Shown piece after piece: positions 8,653 through 17,753 of a DNA stretch of 64,000 nt (its first letter is position 1; each line of letters opens with the position of its first letter). This DNA is from Chloroflexota bacterium (lineage in GTDB: Bacteria; Chloroflexota; Dehalococcoidia; Lucifugimonadales; Lucifugimonadaceae). The stretch lies in contig JABMNO010000072.1 in NCBI GenBank assembly GCA_013204555.1, forward strand, positions 1 to 64,000, written 5' to 3'. The position numbers were made by a program, and so were the translations under genes. Under the pieces are notes generated by a model, which was not told the origin of the DNA, ran no database searches, and saw only the letters and a program-made list of their open reading frames with translations.

Positions 8653-9432
8653 TCACCCGGCCTGCCGCTCACCGCTCTCTATACGGTCGAGCAGTCTGAG
8701 CAAGCCGTCCAGGATGGTCAACGGGTGGGGTGGGCAGCCAGGCACGTAGAGGTCGACCGGGACCACGGACTCGGCGCCGTTGTTGGTGGCGGGCATGTTG
8801 CGGAATGGGCCACCAGAGATGGCGCAGCCGCCTACTGCTACTACGAGTTTCGGGTCTGGGATAGCGTTGTAGGTTGTTTCGAGGGCCTGTCGCATGTTCT
8901 GCGTCACTGGGCCGGTGATGAGTAGGCCGTCTGCGTGGCGAGGCGACGCGACCATTGAGATACCAAAACGGCTCAGGTCAAACACGACGTTGCTTAGTGC
9001 GTTGACCTCCGCTTCGCAGCCATTGCAGCCGCCGGCGCTGACCTGACGGAACGCGAGTGATCGACCGAAGAGGGCACGGGTCTTCTTATCGAGAGCTTCA
9101 GCCAGGCGCAGACCTTCATCGCCGATGATCAAGTCGTCACGGGTTGAGGTAGCCATCGCGAATTTTGGCGTGAATGCGATGGCGTTCTCCGGACATGCCT
9201 CCGTGCATTCCAGGCAGAAGGTGCATTTGCCAAGATCGAACTGCGGCTTGCCAACGGTTATCTGGATGGCATCAGTGGGGCAGGAGTCGACGCACTCCGT
9301 GCACCCGTTCGGGCACTTCGAGCTATCGATCAGAGGCCGTCCGCGGAAGCGCGCCGGGAGCTGCGGCAACGCCTTCGGAAAGGCAGTGGTCTTGTGGCCC
9401 TGACGCTGCCGAACACGTAGCAGGTTAAGCAT
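8653..9432 (-). CDS. Ferredoxin-NuoB fusion, small subunit of hydrogenase-4/Ehr-like complex
   Basis: A 259-residue fusion of two electron-transfer modules. Residues ~35-95 carry two 4Fe-4S motifs (CPNGCTECVDSCP and CTFCLECTEACP), as in HyfH/NuoI. Residues ~110-250 are a NuoB/HyfI small subunit with all four cluster cysteines (GGCNGCE, VGGCAISGG, VPGCPPHP). In canonical systems these are separate genes. It is the last gene of the six-gene operon, 15 bases after the large-subunit stop, with GGAG ahead of the start. It should pass electrons from soluble ferredoxin or another donor to the large subunit on the cytoplasmic face of the membrane. Confidence 0.88.
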   Translation of the reverse strand: MLNLLRVRQRQGHKTTAFPKALPQLPARFRGRPLIDSSKCPNGCTECVDSCPTDAIQITVGKPQFDLGKCTFCLECTEACPENAIAFTPKFAMATSTRDDLIIGDEGLRLAEALDKKTRALFGRSLAFRQVSAGGCNGCEAEVNALSNVVFDLSRFGISMVASPRHADGLLITGPVTQNMRQALETTYNAIPDPKLVVAVGGCAISGGPFRNMPATNNGAESVVPVDLYVPGCPPHPLTILDGLLRLLDRIESGERQAG

Positions 9433-9447
9433 TTGGCTGACTCCGTC

Positions 9448-10899
9448 TCACAGGTCGAACCCGCAGTACGACAGGTTGAACGATTTGTTGCATAGCGGGA
9501 AATCTGAGATCTGCTCGCCCCGCATTGCGGTCGTCACCGCCGACCAGTTGCGGAATGACGGATCGACGATCTTGTACGTGGCAAATCGGCCATCCGCGTC
9601 GGTTGTCGCCAAATGAACGATCTCGCCGCGCCAGCCCTCCACCATGCTGACGGCGAAGCTGTTACTTTTCAGATCAGCGCAGGTAACTCGGATGGGGCCT
9701 CCTGGCAAGGCTTTGAGCAGTTTTTCCGCGATCGCGAATGATTGCTCGATTTCATTCCTACGAACCGTGACCCGCGCCAGTGAGTCGAGAGTCGTTTCAA
9801 CTACTGGAGACAACCCGGCAGACTCATACCAGCCAGTGGGATGATGCATCCGAACGTCCACTTCCACGCCGCTTGCCCGCGCTGCCACTCCAACGATGCC
9901 CAGTTCTCGACACTCATCCGCCGTGATGACACCCGTACCGGTCATTCTCGCGACGGATGAACGGGAGTCGAATAGCAGGCCCGTGGCGTCTACACATTGG
10001 GAGCGCGCCGTATCCAGCGTGGCTCGGAGCTCGGTGAGCATTGCGTCGTCGATATCCTGAGTCACGCCACCGGGCCGGACGAAACTTCGGCCCATTCGAC
10101 TCCCGGTTAACGTGGTGGTCACGTTCAGCAGGTCGCCACGTAATCGTCCGCAGAACGCTGCTGGGGGGAGGTATCCGATGTCGTTCGCTATCGCTCCGAG
10201 GTCGCCCACGTGGTTGGCCAGTCGCTCAAGCTCAAGCGCGAGAGCACGCAAGGCCTGCGCTCGCTCGGGAACTTGTGTACCCGATAGCGCTTCAATGGCC
10301 TCGCAATATGCGATAGCGTGGCCGATAGTGGTGTCCCCCGCGACCGTCTCAATCTGGGACATCGTTCTCTTGTGAGGTCCTCCCACCATGGCGGATTCGA
10401 CTCCGCGATGCTGGTAGCCCATTTGGACTTCCAGATGTTGGACCACTTCACCGGTGCACTGGAAACGGAAGTGGCCGGGCTCAATCACTCCGGCGTGTAC
10501 CGGGCCAACAGCCACCTCGTGTACGTCCTGCCCTACCATCGTGAAGAACGGATGGTTTGCAGGGTCGTCGTGACTTCTCACGCTCTTGAGCCACGGATGC
10601 CCGACCGGCGTCAGCCCCAGGTTCTCCCACATCTCGCGCTCAAACATGTGTACCTGCGGGCAGTCTGGAGTCAGCGACGGATATGAGTCATCGACGCGTG
10701 TTTTGAGCACTCGAAGTGAGCCTTGAGCATCATCCGCCAGGACCGCGAACAGGATGGCTCTAACTTCACCGATTGGCTGTGCGGAAAAGTTGACGACACG
10801 AGCGCCTCCACTGACCTCAGCCAGCAGTGCCGAACGAAACTGCTCGAACGAACTTTCGGGAATCGAGTCCAGTGGGATTGACTGGCCGTTCTTCAGCAT
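9448..10899 (-). CDS. HyfG/NuoCD-like large subunit lacking NiFe ligands
   Basis: A 483-residue fusion of a NuoC-like N-terminal domain (with CPQVHMFEREMWENLGLTPV) and a NuoD/hydrogenase large-subunit domain. Hydrogenases bind NiFe through an N-terminal CxxC and a C-terminal CxxC. Here the N-terminal site reads IETVAGDTTIGH (about residues 178-192) with no cysteine. The tail reads DFPLCNKSFNLSYCGFDL, where the cysteines are not spaced CxxC. Hydrogen turnover is therefore unlikely. The ATG at 10899 is chosen because GGAGG precedes it by eight bases. The longer open frame would overlap the upstream gene. Confidence 0.88.
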   Translation of the reverse strand: MLKNGQSIPLDSIPESSFEQFRSALLAEVSGGARVVNFSAQPIGEVRAILFAVLADDAQGSLRVLKTRVDDSYPSLTPDCPQVHMFEREMWENLGLTPVGHPWLKSVRSHDDPANHPFFTMVGQDVHEVAVGPVHAGVIEPGHFRFQCTGEVVQHLEVQMGYQHRGVESAMVGGPHKRTMSQIETVAGDTTIGHAIAYCEAIEALSGTQVPERAQALRALALELERLANHVGDLGAIANDIGYLPPAAFCGRLRGDLLNVTTTLTGSRMGRSFVRPGGVTQDIDDAMLTELRATLDTARSQCVDATGLLFDSRSSVARMTGTGVITADECRELGIVGVAARASGVEVDVRMHHPTGWYESAGLSPVVETTLDSLARVTVRRNEIEQSFAIAEKLLKALPGGPIRVTCADLKSNSFAVSMVEGWRGEIVHLATTDADGRFATYKIVDPSFRNWSAVTTAMRGEQISDFPLCNKSFNLSYCGFDL

Positions 10900-10903
10900 C
10901 GAC

Positions 10904-12394
10904 TCAGCCTCCACTCTCAATAAGCAGCGCGGCGCCGTCCATCATGGTGCGAATTGCTGGTGGCAAATAGAACCCTGTTACCAGCACGCCAATGGCAAGA
11001 AGCGCGGGAGGAAGAACTGACAGCCATGGCTCCCGTCGCGTTGTGCCGGTCGCTGTGCGGTCTGGGGTGGCCGGTGGCTCACCCTGAACCATGCGCAGAA
11101 CCACAGTCGTCATCGCAGTGAATATGAGCGCGAGCATCACGAGATATGCCACCGCCACCACGTTGCGGCCGGTCTCAAACATCGCCTGCAGGATGATGAA
11201 CTCGCTGAAGAACGATCCGAACGGCGGTGTGCCTGTGATCGCGAGAAACCCTATTAACCAGAGGGCCGCTGAGATGGGCAACACTTTGAACATACCGCGT
11301 GCGCCCCGTACTGAAGTTGAGTGGAAATAGGCAAGGGCGTTCCCGGCGATCAGAAACAGCAAGCCCTTTGCCAGCGAGTGGTTTAAGACATGAAATATGG
11401 CTCCGAAACTCGCGCTCCCACCGATTCCGACAGCCAGTGCAACAATGCCCATATGTTCCACGCTGGAGTAGGCCAGAATCCGTTTGAAGTCGTTCTGCAG
11501 CAACATGAACACCGTTGCCACGAACATCGAAAGCAGTCCGAAACCGATCAGCAACTGGCTGGCGAACTGAGAGTCGCCCGTCGCTCCAATGATCTGATAG
11601 GCCCGGAGGATTCCCAGAAACGCTGTGTTCAGCAGCGCACCTGACATCAATGCGGACACCAGCGAAGGTGCCTCGCTATGGGCGTCCGGCAGCCACGTGT
11701 GCAATGGCGCCAGGCCCATTTTCGTTCCATAGCCCACCAACAAGAACAGGAATCCGGCATGGAGCCAGGTGGTGTCCAGGCCATCGGCGGCGGCGATCAG
11801 GTCTTCAAGAACCATAGGAACGGCGGTGCCGTCACCAGAGGTCGCAGATACCGCAATAAAGAAGGTTCCAAGTAACGCGAGTGCAATGCCAACAGAGCCG
11901 AGCAACAGGTATTTCCACGTGGCTTCTAGCGACCGATGGTGGCGGTGGAAGTAGATGAGCGGCGCGCTTGTCAGCGTGGTGGCCTCCACGCCAACCCACA
12001 GGAGGCCGAGGTGGTGACTCACCGTAACGAGGGTCATCGCCCCCAGAAAAAGAAGCAGGTAGCCAGTGAACACGCTCTGGGGTGCGTTGGAGAACAACCC
12101 GCCATCGATCCAGTCAGGGCGCGGGTCGCTGGCTTCGCGCTGGAGATAGCCAACGGCGTACACAGCGGCTACCCAGAAAAGGACGCTGGTGACAAGAAGT
12201 ACGTACAGGCCGAGATCGTCAGCTCGAAGCCAGCCATCGATAAGAGATCCTGGCGGCTCGATGATGCTGGCGATGACCAATGCCAGATGCGCGCTGGCGG
12301 CTGCAACCAGAATCGCCCGTTGAGGGCGCTCCCATGGCATTACAAACGCGAGGACAGCTCCGATGAGTGGGGTGGCGAGGAGCGCAACGATCAT
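10904..12394 (-). CDS. HyfF/NuoN-like antiporter subunit
   Basis: A 496-residue multi-spanning membrane protein of the complex I/Mrp antiporter family. The Proton_antipo_M signature HTWLPDAHSEAPSLVSALMS is clear. It is followed by GALLN, the Asn-containing version usual in HyfF, and by the SSVEHMGIVALAVG region. It should form one of two ion-translocating channels of the complex. Its ATG overlaps the stop of the upstream HyfE-like gene (ATGA), so the two are translationally coupled. About 14 hydrophobic segments are apparent. Confidence 0.87.
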   Translation of the reverse strand: MIVALLATPLIGAVLAFVMPWERPQRAILVAAASAHLALVIASIIEPPGSLIDGWLRADDLGLYVLLVTSVLFWVAAVYAVGYLQREASDPRPDWIDGGLFSNAPQSVFTGYLLLFLGAMTLVTVSHHLGLLWVGVEATTLTSAPLIYFHRHHRSLEATWKYLLLGSVGIALALLGTFFIAVSATSGDGTAVPMVLEDLIAAADGLDTTWLHAGFLFLLVGYGTKMGLAPLHTWLPDAHSEAPSLVSALMSGALLNTAFLGILRAYQIIGATGDSQFASQLLIGFGLLSMFVATVFMLLQNDFKRILAYSSVEHMGIVALAVGIGGSASFGAIFHVLNHSLAKGLLFLIAGNALAYFHSTSVRGARGMFKVLPISAALWLIGFLAITGTPPFGSFFSEFIILQAMFETGRNVVAVAYLVMLALIFTAMTTVVLRMVQGEPPATPDRTATGTTRREPWLSVLPPALLAIGVLVTGFYLPPAIRTMMDGAALLIESGG

Positions 12395-13113
12395 AGGTTG
12401 GCCCGATCACTTCCACCGCCATCGGATCGACGAACCCCGTTGCGGGGCATACGCCAGCGGCGTGCGGGCAACATATCGTGCAGTTGATTCAGTCGGCTGG
12501 TGTCAATGTGGTCGAACTCACGGTTGATGTTGTGAATGGTCACACCCATCACGAAGACCGCTGCGAAGAGATCAAGCAGCACGCCCATCTCGACGAGAGT
12601 GGGAAGAGCCGATACCAGTACGAGACCGAACATGAATATGCCGTTTTCAAGCACCAGGAACGCGGCGACCTGGGTTATCGCTTTACGCCTGCTGATGATG
12701 GTCAACAGGCCGATGAACGCCGTTGCGAGCGATATCGGAATGATCAGTTCAGAGTCGATCTCGAAAGGGAGGGTCAGCGACGTTGAGAGCCACAGGGCCG
12801 CGCCGAACGCGAGACCACCGACGACCAGCGACAGATTGAAGCCAATGAACGGCTCCACTTCAACTTCAACCCGCCCGGTTCGAATAGTTCGGGTGAGGTA
12901 CCAGGGCACCACGAGGCCTTTTACAACGATGCTGGATGCGACAACTATGATGAGGCCTATTTCGACCTTATCGTGGACGATCAGGAGGAGGATTCCGGTA
13001 ATGATCCCCTGCGCCGCCGCCGCCCAAACGCACTGAGAGACCCGCCTGAGGCCCAGGCAGGCGAAACCCAGGAGAAGGGCGAGAACCAGCAGGAAATCGA
13101 TCAGATTCTCCAT
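12391..13113 (-). CDS. HyfE/NuoK-like membrane subunit
   Basis: A 240-residue membrane protein with about seven hydrophobic segments. It resembles HyfE, the NuoK-related subunit of hydrogenase-4 and Ehr complexes. Features are KGLVVPWYLTRTIR and a conserved acidic residue in LVLENGIFMFGLVL, typical of MnhC/NuoK transport subunits. The ATG at 13113 is preferred because it lies four bases after the stop of the NuoH-like gene. An upstream in-frame start would overlap that gene. It belongs to the tightly packed minus-strand operon and helps form the ion-translocation path. The last ~20 residues are polar and basic. Confidence 0.82.
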   Translation of the reverse strand: MENLIDFLLVLALLLGFACLGLRRVSQCVWAAAAQGIITGILLLIVHDKVEIGLIIVVASSIVVKGLVVPWYLTRTIRTGRVEVEVEPFIGFNLSLVVGGLAFGAALWLSTSLTLPFEIDSELIIPISLATAFIGLLTIISRRKAITQVAAFLVLENGIFMFGLVLVSALPTLVEMGVLLDLFAAVFVMGVTIHNINREFDHIDTSRLNQLHDMLPARRWRMPRNGVRRSDGGGSDRANL

Positions 13114-13117
13114 GGAC

Positions 13118-14044
13118 CTACCGCACTCCCAGAGCGATCGCCGCACTCATGGCGCTCAGGCCAACAGCAATCGTCAGTAACTCTGGCACCTGGATCATCC
13201 GAAGACGCGCCATAGTCGACTCGACCAGCGCCACGGCGATCGCCGTGAGAACCATTCCAACACCAAATATCGTGGCGGTAGCCCAGAGCGGCCCATCGTA
13301 AATTGAGAGCACGATGTTCACCAGAAGTGCGGCGAAGATCCAGAGCTTCAGCGCGGCAGCGTAGGTGAGGAATCCAAGATCAGGCCCACTGTGATCCAGG
13401 ATCATCACCTCGTGAACCATCGTCAGTTCCAGGTGTGTGGTGGGATCGTCGACCGGTATCCGGGCGTTTTCTGCCAGCATGAGCAGGAACAGGGCAACCA
13501 GTAGCAACACGATTGCGGGTCCCGCTGCGCTTGACCATGCAAAGTTGAGGTCGCCACCGAGCATGCCCTCGACTGAAAACTGTCCGGTGATGACAGCCAG
13601 TGCCACCCACATGAGCAGCAGACCTGGCTCAGAAATCGCGGAGATCATCGCCTCTCGGCTGGCTCCCATCCCCTCGAACGCCGACCCCGTATCCATGGCC
13701 GCCAGAATCATGGCCAGTCGAGCGAACGCGAGTAGCCCGGCGAAGAGAAATATGTCGCCGTTGAAGCTGAACACGGCACCAGATGTTGCCAGCGGTACGA
13801 GCAGCATGACGACGCCCACCGAGGCCAGCACCACCGCCGGTGCGGATGTGAATATCCATCCCGTCGTGACGCTATAGACGCCTCCCTTCTGCATCAGCTT
13901 TATAAGGTCGAAGTATGGTTGAAGAAAGGGAGCGCCAGTTCGTCCCCCGACGAATGCCTTGGTCTTGTTTATGATGCCAAATAGCAGCGGCGCAAATATG
14001 AATCCCGTAGCCGTGAAAATGATCGCTGACGCGTCCAGTGTCAT
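13118..14044 (-). CDS. HyfC/HycD (NuoH-like) membrane anchor subunit
   Basis: A 308-residue membrane protein of the NuoH/HycD family that docks the peripheral arm to the membrane arm. The diagnostic block AENARIPVDDPTTHLELTMV, followed by HEVMILDHSGPDLG, is intact, as is the N-terminal QPYFDLIKLMQKGGV. A much longer open frame extends upstream, but it is the shadow of the NuoL-like gene. The ATG at 14044 overlaps that gene's TGA (ATGA), and homology starts there. About eight membrane segments are apparent. It contains the charged cytoplasmic loops that face the quinone or electron-transfer site in complex I relatives. Confidence 0.88.
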   Translation of the reverse strand: MTLDASAIIFTATGFIFAPLLFGIINKTKAFVGGRTGAPFLQPYFDLIKLMQKGGVYSVTTGWIFTSAPAVVLASVGVVMLLVPLATSGAVFSFNGDIFLFAGLLAFARLAMILAAMDTGSAFEGMGASREAMISAISEPGLLLMWVALAVITGQFSVEGMLGGDLNFAWSSAAGPAIVLLLVALFLLMLAENARIPVDDPTTHLELTMVHEVMILDHSGPDLGFLTYAAALKLWIFAALLVNIVLSIYDGPLWATATIFGVGMVLTAIAVALVESTMARLRMIQVPELLTIAVGLSAMSAAIALGVR

Positions 14045-16038
14045 CTGGCGAATCCGAATCGCCAGACGAGTAGAACAGCCAACGCGATCACGGGGTAGAG
14101 GAGATACAGGTTCACGCTGCCCTGTTGCAGCCAACGCAATCTGGCGTTGAGCGACAGCAGAATGAGCCACCCCGGGCGGATCAGACGTTCGGTTAGCAGG
14201 TCTGGGGCATCTGAGGCGAACCCGGCGCGGACGGGAAAGGGACCACGAGGCGGTGAGAGCCGCTGTCGGGGTCGAACAAGCTGCTTGAACAGTCTGATCA
14301 GTGGTTCGGCGAATGAGGTCGAGGTGTACTGCATCCTCGGCGAAGGCAGCGCATACGCACAGCCCCATGTCAGCGCCGATCTGACAGATCGACCTCGGAG
14401 CAACGCGCTGCGCAGCAGGAGAAGGACAGCCACGCTGCCAGCAACCGCCAGCGCCGCGATTGTCACCCGCCACAGTAACGTCTCAAGCGCGGTTGTTTCT
14501 ATAGCGGCGGCCGCCGTGCTAATCCCGCTCAGGTTGGTTGCCGCCGGCACAACGACCTGTATCGCGAGCACCGGCACAATTCCAATGATGATCGTGAGCA
14601 CGGCAAGGATTGCCATTGGCACTTTCAGGCCTACCCCGACTTCTTGAGCCTCTGCCGCGATCGGAGTCCGCGGGCTGCCCAGGAACGCGATGCCAATGGC
14701 ACGTGCGAACGTGGCAAGTGCCAACGCACCCACCAGGCCCAGCACCGGAATAATTGCCAGTACCGGCGCGACCTTCGGGCCGGGTAGATCGACGCTTCGT
14801 AAGGCGGCGGTGACGAGTGTGAACTCGCTAACGAACCCACTCAGTAGCGGCACTCCCGCGATTGCTGCACCGCCCACGATGAATGCGATACCCGTCAGGG
14901 GCATCGTTTTCAGTAGCCCCCCAAGATCGTCCATTGACCGCAAACGGGTCCTGTGGAGCACCGCACCTGAACCTAGAAACAGCAGGCCTTTGAACAGGCC
15001 GTGAGTGACTGTGTGGAGCAACGCTCCGGTGAAGCCCAGGAAGGCCACGGCGCTCAGGTCATGGCTCAGGCCCCACACTCCGATACCGATGCCCATAGTG
15101 ATGATGCCAACATTCTCGATGGTGCTGTAGGCGAGCATACGTTTCATATCGCGCTGGGCCAGCGCGAACAGAACCCCCAGGATTCCGGATGTCATTCCGA
15201 CTGCGATCAGCAGGACTCCCCACCACTCCAGAGGATCACCCAGAAACTCCGTCGAGCGCAGTAGCCCGTAAATGCCGATCTTGACCAGGACGGCGGACAT
15301 TAGCGCCGAGACATGGCATGGCGCGGCGGGGTCGGCATCCGGGAGCCACGTGTGGAATGGAATGAGGCCAGCCTTGGTACCAAACCCGACAAGGGCCAGC
15401 AAGAAAAGAATTGACGCCAGGACGTGGCCGGGGTTGAAGGTCGCGAGCGCATTGAAGTCGAGAGTTCCAGTCTCATGCGCAAGGATCGCGAAAAATGCCA
15501 GCAAGAACGCAGTACCCACGTGCATCGCCACGAGGTAGTTTCTTGCAGCGCGGCGCACTTCAGCGCGCTCGTGCTCGAATCCGACAAGGAAGAATGAGGT
15601 GATCGCCATGATCTCCCATGCGGTTAGGAACAGCATTCCGTTTCGTGCGATCAGCACAACCGCCATGCTGGCTAACAACAGGTTGTAGAAGAACCACGGC
15701 ACACCAAGGGATTTGGTGGATCGGAACGCGAATAGATACTGTGCGCCATAGATTGCACCAAGTAGCCCGAGGCCAAATACGAGAAGAAGGAATACGGATG
15801 AGAGGGGGTCGAGGGCGAAGTGAAATTCGCCGAAGGGGACTTCCCATGGCCATCGCTTTTCGACATCTGAATTGTTGATGAGCGCGTACGCGACGGTTAC
15901 CAATCCGACAAGACTCCCGGCTACTGCACTTCCTGCTCCGACAAGAGTGCTGGCCCGAGCCCGATCAGCCAGAAGTAGCGCAATCAGCCCTCCCGCCGCC
16001 GGGATTGCGATGGCCCCCAGCAGCCAGCCCATCAGCAT
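14041..16038 (-). CDS. HyfB/NuoL-like antiporter subunit
   Basis: A 665-residue polytopic protein and first gene of the six-gene operon. The antiporter core carries HTWLPDADPAAPCHVSALMS with the channel Lys in AVLVKIGIYGLLR, and the YSTIENVGIITMGIGIG region. The soluble-looking stretch near residues 560-640 is polar and unlike the core. The operon order NuoL-, NuoH-, NuoK-, NuoN-, NuoCD- and Fd/NuoB-like follows the HyfB-C-E-F-G-I order. No maturation genes (HypA-F) and no formate dehydrogenase occur nearby, in line with a complex that needs no NiFe centre. Confidence 0.87.
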   Translation of the reverse strand: MLMGWLLGAIAIPAAGGLIALLLADRARASTLVGAGSAVAGSLVGLVTVAYALINNSDVEKRWPWEVPFGEFHFALDPLSSVFLLLVFGLGLLGAIYGAQYLFAFRSTKSLGVPWFFYNLLLASMAVVLIARNGMLFLTAWEIMAITSFFLVGFEHERAEVRRAARNYLVAMHVGTAFLLAFFAILAHETGTLDFNALATFNPGHVLASILFLLALVGFGTKAGLIPFHTWLPDADPAAPCHVSALMSAVLVKIGIYGLLRSTEFLGDPLEWWGVLLIAVGMTSGILGVLFALAQRDMKRMLAYSTIENVGIITMGIGIGVWGLSHDLSAVAFLGFTGALLHTVTHGLFKGLLFLGSGAVLHRTRLRSMDDLGGLLKTMPLTGIAFIVGGAAIAGVPLLSGFVSEFTLVTAALRSVDLPGPKVAPVLAIIPVLGLVGALALATFARAIGIAFLGSPRTPIAAEAQEVGVGLKVPMAILAVLTIIIGIVPVLAIQVVVPAATNLSGISTAAAAIETTALETLLWRVTIAALAVAGSVAVLLLLRSALLRGRSVRSALTWGCAYALPSPRMQYTSTSFAEPLIRLFKQLVRPRQRLSPPRGPFPVRAGFASDAPDLLTERLIRPGWLILLSLNARLRWLQQGSVNLYLLYPVIALAVLLVWRFGFAR

Positions 16039-16138
16039 GCGGCGGCCAACCTAAAGTGGGCGCGTGATGGAACTGCTCGATGACTGGCGGCCCCGGAGAT
16101 CGATTGAGTCATAGGAAAGACGAGGGAAGAATCATCGC

Positions 16139-17083
16139 TCAAACCCGCGGGACGCCACACTCGTCGAACAACTCTTTGAGCGATTTCAAGAGGTTTCCTG
16201 GAGGCCGTATAGATGGTGGTCGTGGCGGACCAGCGGGAAGGCCTGCTTCTTCCATGGCGGCCTTGATGAACGGTCCTTCACCACCGGTTACTGCGGCCAC
16301 CTGCGATCGCCACTCGGTCCACTTCCACTTGAATGCTGCGAGAGTCTCTTCAGCGGCGGTGTAGTCATGCGCTTCCAGCTGTTGCCAGATTTTCAGCGGG
16401 TACTCCGGCCAGAAACCGGAAAGATGTGTGATGAATCCCAGTGCGCCGTATATGTGGCTCTGGATATGCGAGTTGGAGTTATCGATGAAGGCGACGTCGC
16501 CAGACATCTCCTTCATCACGGTCCGGTAGTGAGCCGGGTCGGGTGATGACCATTTCACCGATCGCACGGTTGGGAGCGACACGATCCTCTCGACGAGCGC
16601 CAGGCTCATCGTCAGGCCTTCCCACCACGTGTGGTAGAGCATCAGCGTGATATCCGACTCGTTCGCGACTAGCTCGAACAGCCGGTAGGCATCATCTTCT
16701 GTCGGCTCATAATAATAGGTAGGTCCAAGTTGAGCGCCCTGAAGCCCGATGGACTCGGCATGTTTGGCCATGTCGATGATCGACCGGTAGTCCGTGTGCT
16801 GAATACTGCTGAGCACAGGTACTTCACCGTTAGCGGCTTCCATCGACGCTGACATGACGTCTTTGCGTTCTTGGATACTCAGTGTTGGATGTTCCCCGCC
16901 CGCGCCACCAACCAGAAGCGTGCCGTTTCCGGTGGTGACCCCGCGATCGATCATGACCCGGATATTGCTCTTGAGGGCATCCAGATCCAATTTGAAATCT
17001 TCCGTAAACGGAGTCGCCACCGCCACCATGGGGCCGCGTAACCACTCTCTGATGTTTTCAGGTTTCAACTCGAATTCCCTCAC
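16139..17083 (-). CDS. Dihydrodipicolinate synthase (DapA)-family aldolase/lyase
   Basis: A 314-residue TIM-barrel lyase of the DHDPS/N-acetylneuraminate lyase family. These enzymes add or remove pyruvate through a Schiff base. The Schiff-base Lys lies in TVRSVKWSSPD, and the N-terminal GPMVAVATPFTEDFKLDLDA is typical. A GTGG-type sugar-binding loop is replaced by GNGTLLVGGAGGEHPTLS. The role in lysine synthesis cannot be assumed, because family members in sugar-acid catabolism look the same. The GTG start has GAGG directly upstream. It lies 100 bases upstream of the Ehr-like operon on the same strand and may be transcribed separately. Confidence 0.83.
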   Translation of the reverse strand: MREFELKPENIREWLRGPMVAVATPFTEDFKLDLDALKSNIRVMIDRGVTTGNGTLLVGGAGGEHPTLSIQERKDVMSASMEAANGEVPVLSSIQHTDYRSIIDMAKHAESIGLQGAQLGPTYYYEPTEDDAYRLFELVANESDITLMLYHTWWEGLTMSLALVERIVSLPTVRSVKWSSPDPAHYRTVMKEMSGDVAFIDNSNSHIQSHIYGALGFITHLSGFWPEYPLKIWQQLEAHDYTAAEETLAAFKWKWTEWRSQVAAVTGGEGPFIKAAMEEAGLPAGPPRPPSIRPPGNLLKSLKELFDECGVPRV

Positions 17084-17160
17084 GATTCCTCATCGGAAAA
17101 TATCGCTACCGCACTGGTCGGCCAGTATTGCACGAATCGGGGGGCAGTCTGATCTGTCTA

Positions 17161-17646
17161 CTATGGCAATTCGTTGGCTAGCGCCTCGCAGGTGGCCAAC
17201 TCTAACTCGCACATCAACACCAGGTTGCCAATGATCTCGAACGCACCATACTGAGCGATGTTGGGGGTCCATGGCCCGTGAGCTCCGTCACGCGCTCCGC
17301 TGTACTCATCGATGGTGGCCTTCGCCGGTGGGGCGCCAAACTCCCTGGCTGCCTCGTGCGACTCGTAGATGCGGACTTCGATATCTTTTTGCTGGAAAAA
17401 GCCGTACCAGACCTCGGTCGCACCCGGCAGCGTCCCAGTTTCCAGTTGCTGAGAACTTTTCCAGCCAACTGCTCTCAGGTCCTCAACGGAATAGCTCACT
17501 CCACGATCAATGATGAGTGAAGACTCAAACAGGCTTGAGGATTCTTCGTCACTTGAAACCGCGGGTGTATCGTCCGTTCCACAGCCCACAATTACCACGA
17601 TGAGCATCGCAGCAAAAATCGTCTTGAAAATCATGGGCATGGTCAC
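17161..17646 (-). CDS. Predicted lipoprotein of unknown function
   Basis: A 161-residue protein. It begins with a lipoprotein signal: a hydrophobic run over residues 5-20 and a lipobox IVGC with Cys at 22, followed by an acidic, serine-rich linker. It should be lipid-anchored outside the cytoplasmic membrane. The mature part has mixed alpha/beta character with no recognised domain. The start may be the GTG at 17646 or an ATG two codons in. It lies between the DapA-like gene and the response regulator on the same strand with no tight coupling. No function is claimed. Confidence 0.7.
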   Translation of the reverse strand: MTMPMIFKTIFAAMLIVVIVGCGTDDTPAVSSDEESSSLFESSLIIDRGVSYSVEDLRAVGWKSSQQLETGTLPGATEVWYGFFQQKDIEVRIYESHEAAREFGAPPAKATIDEYSGARDGAHGPWTPNIAQYGAFEIIGNLVLMCELELATCEALANELP

Positions 17647-17753
17647 CAGGGAATCGTTGTGGCGGGAGGAAGCAGATCATTATGGGATGGAGTCTGACGT
17701 TTCCGTTACGGTCGACCACACTCTACGCCGCCGGGGTTTGCGTGAGCCGGAAG

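Noticed and set aside
14041..14473. N-terminal 143-residue extension of the NuoH-like gene
   Set aside because: It is antisense-like low-complexity sequence from the overlapping NuoL-like gene. Homology and ATGA coupling start at 14044.
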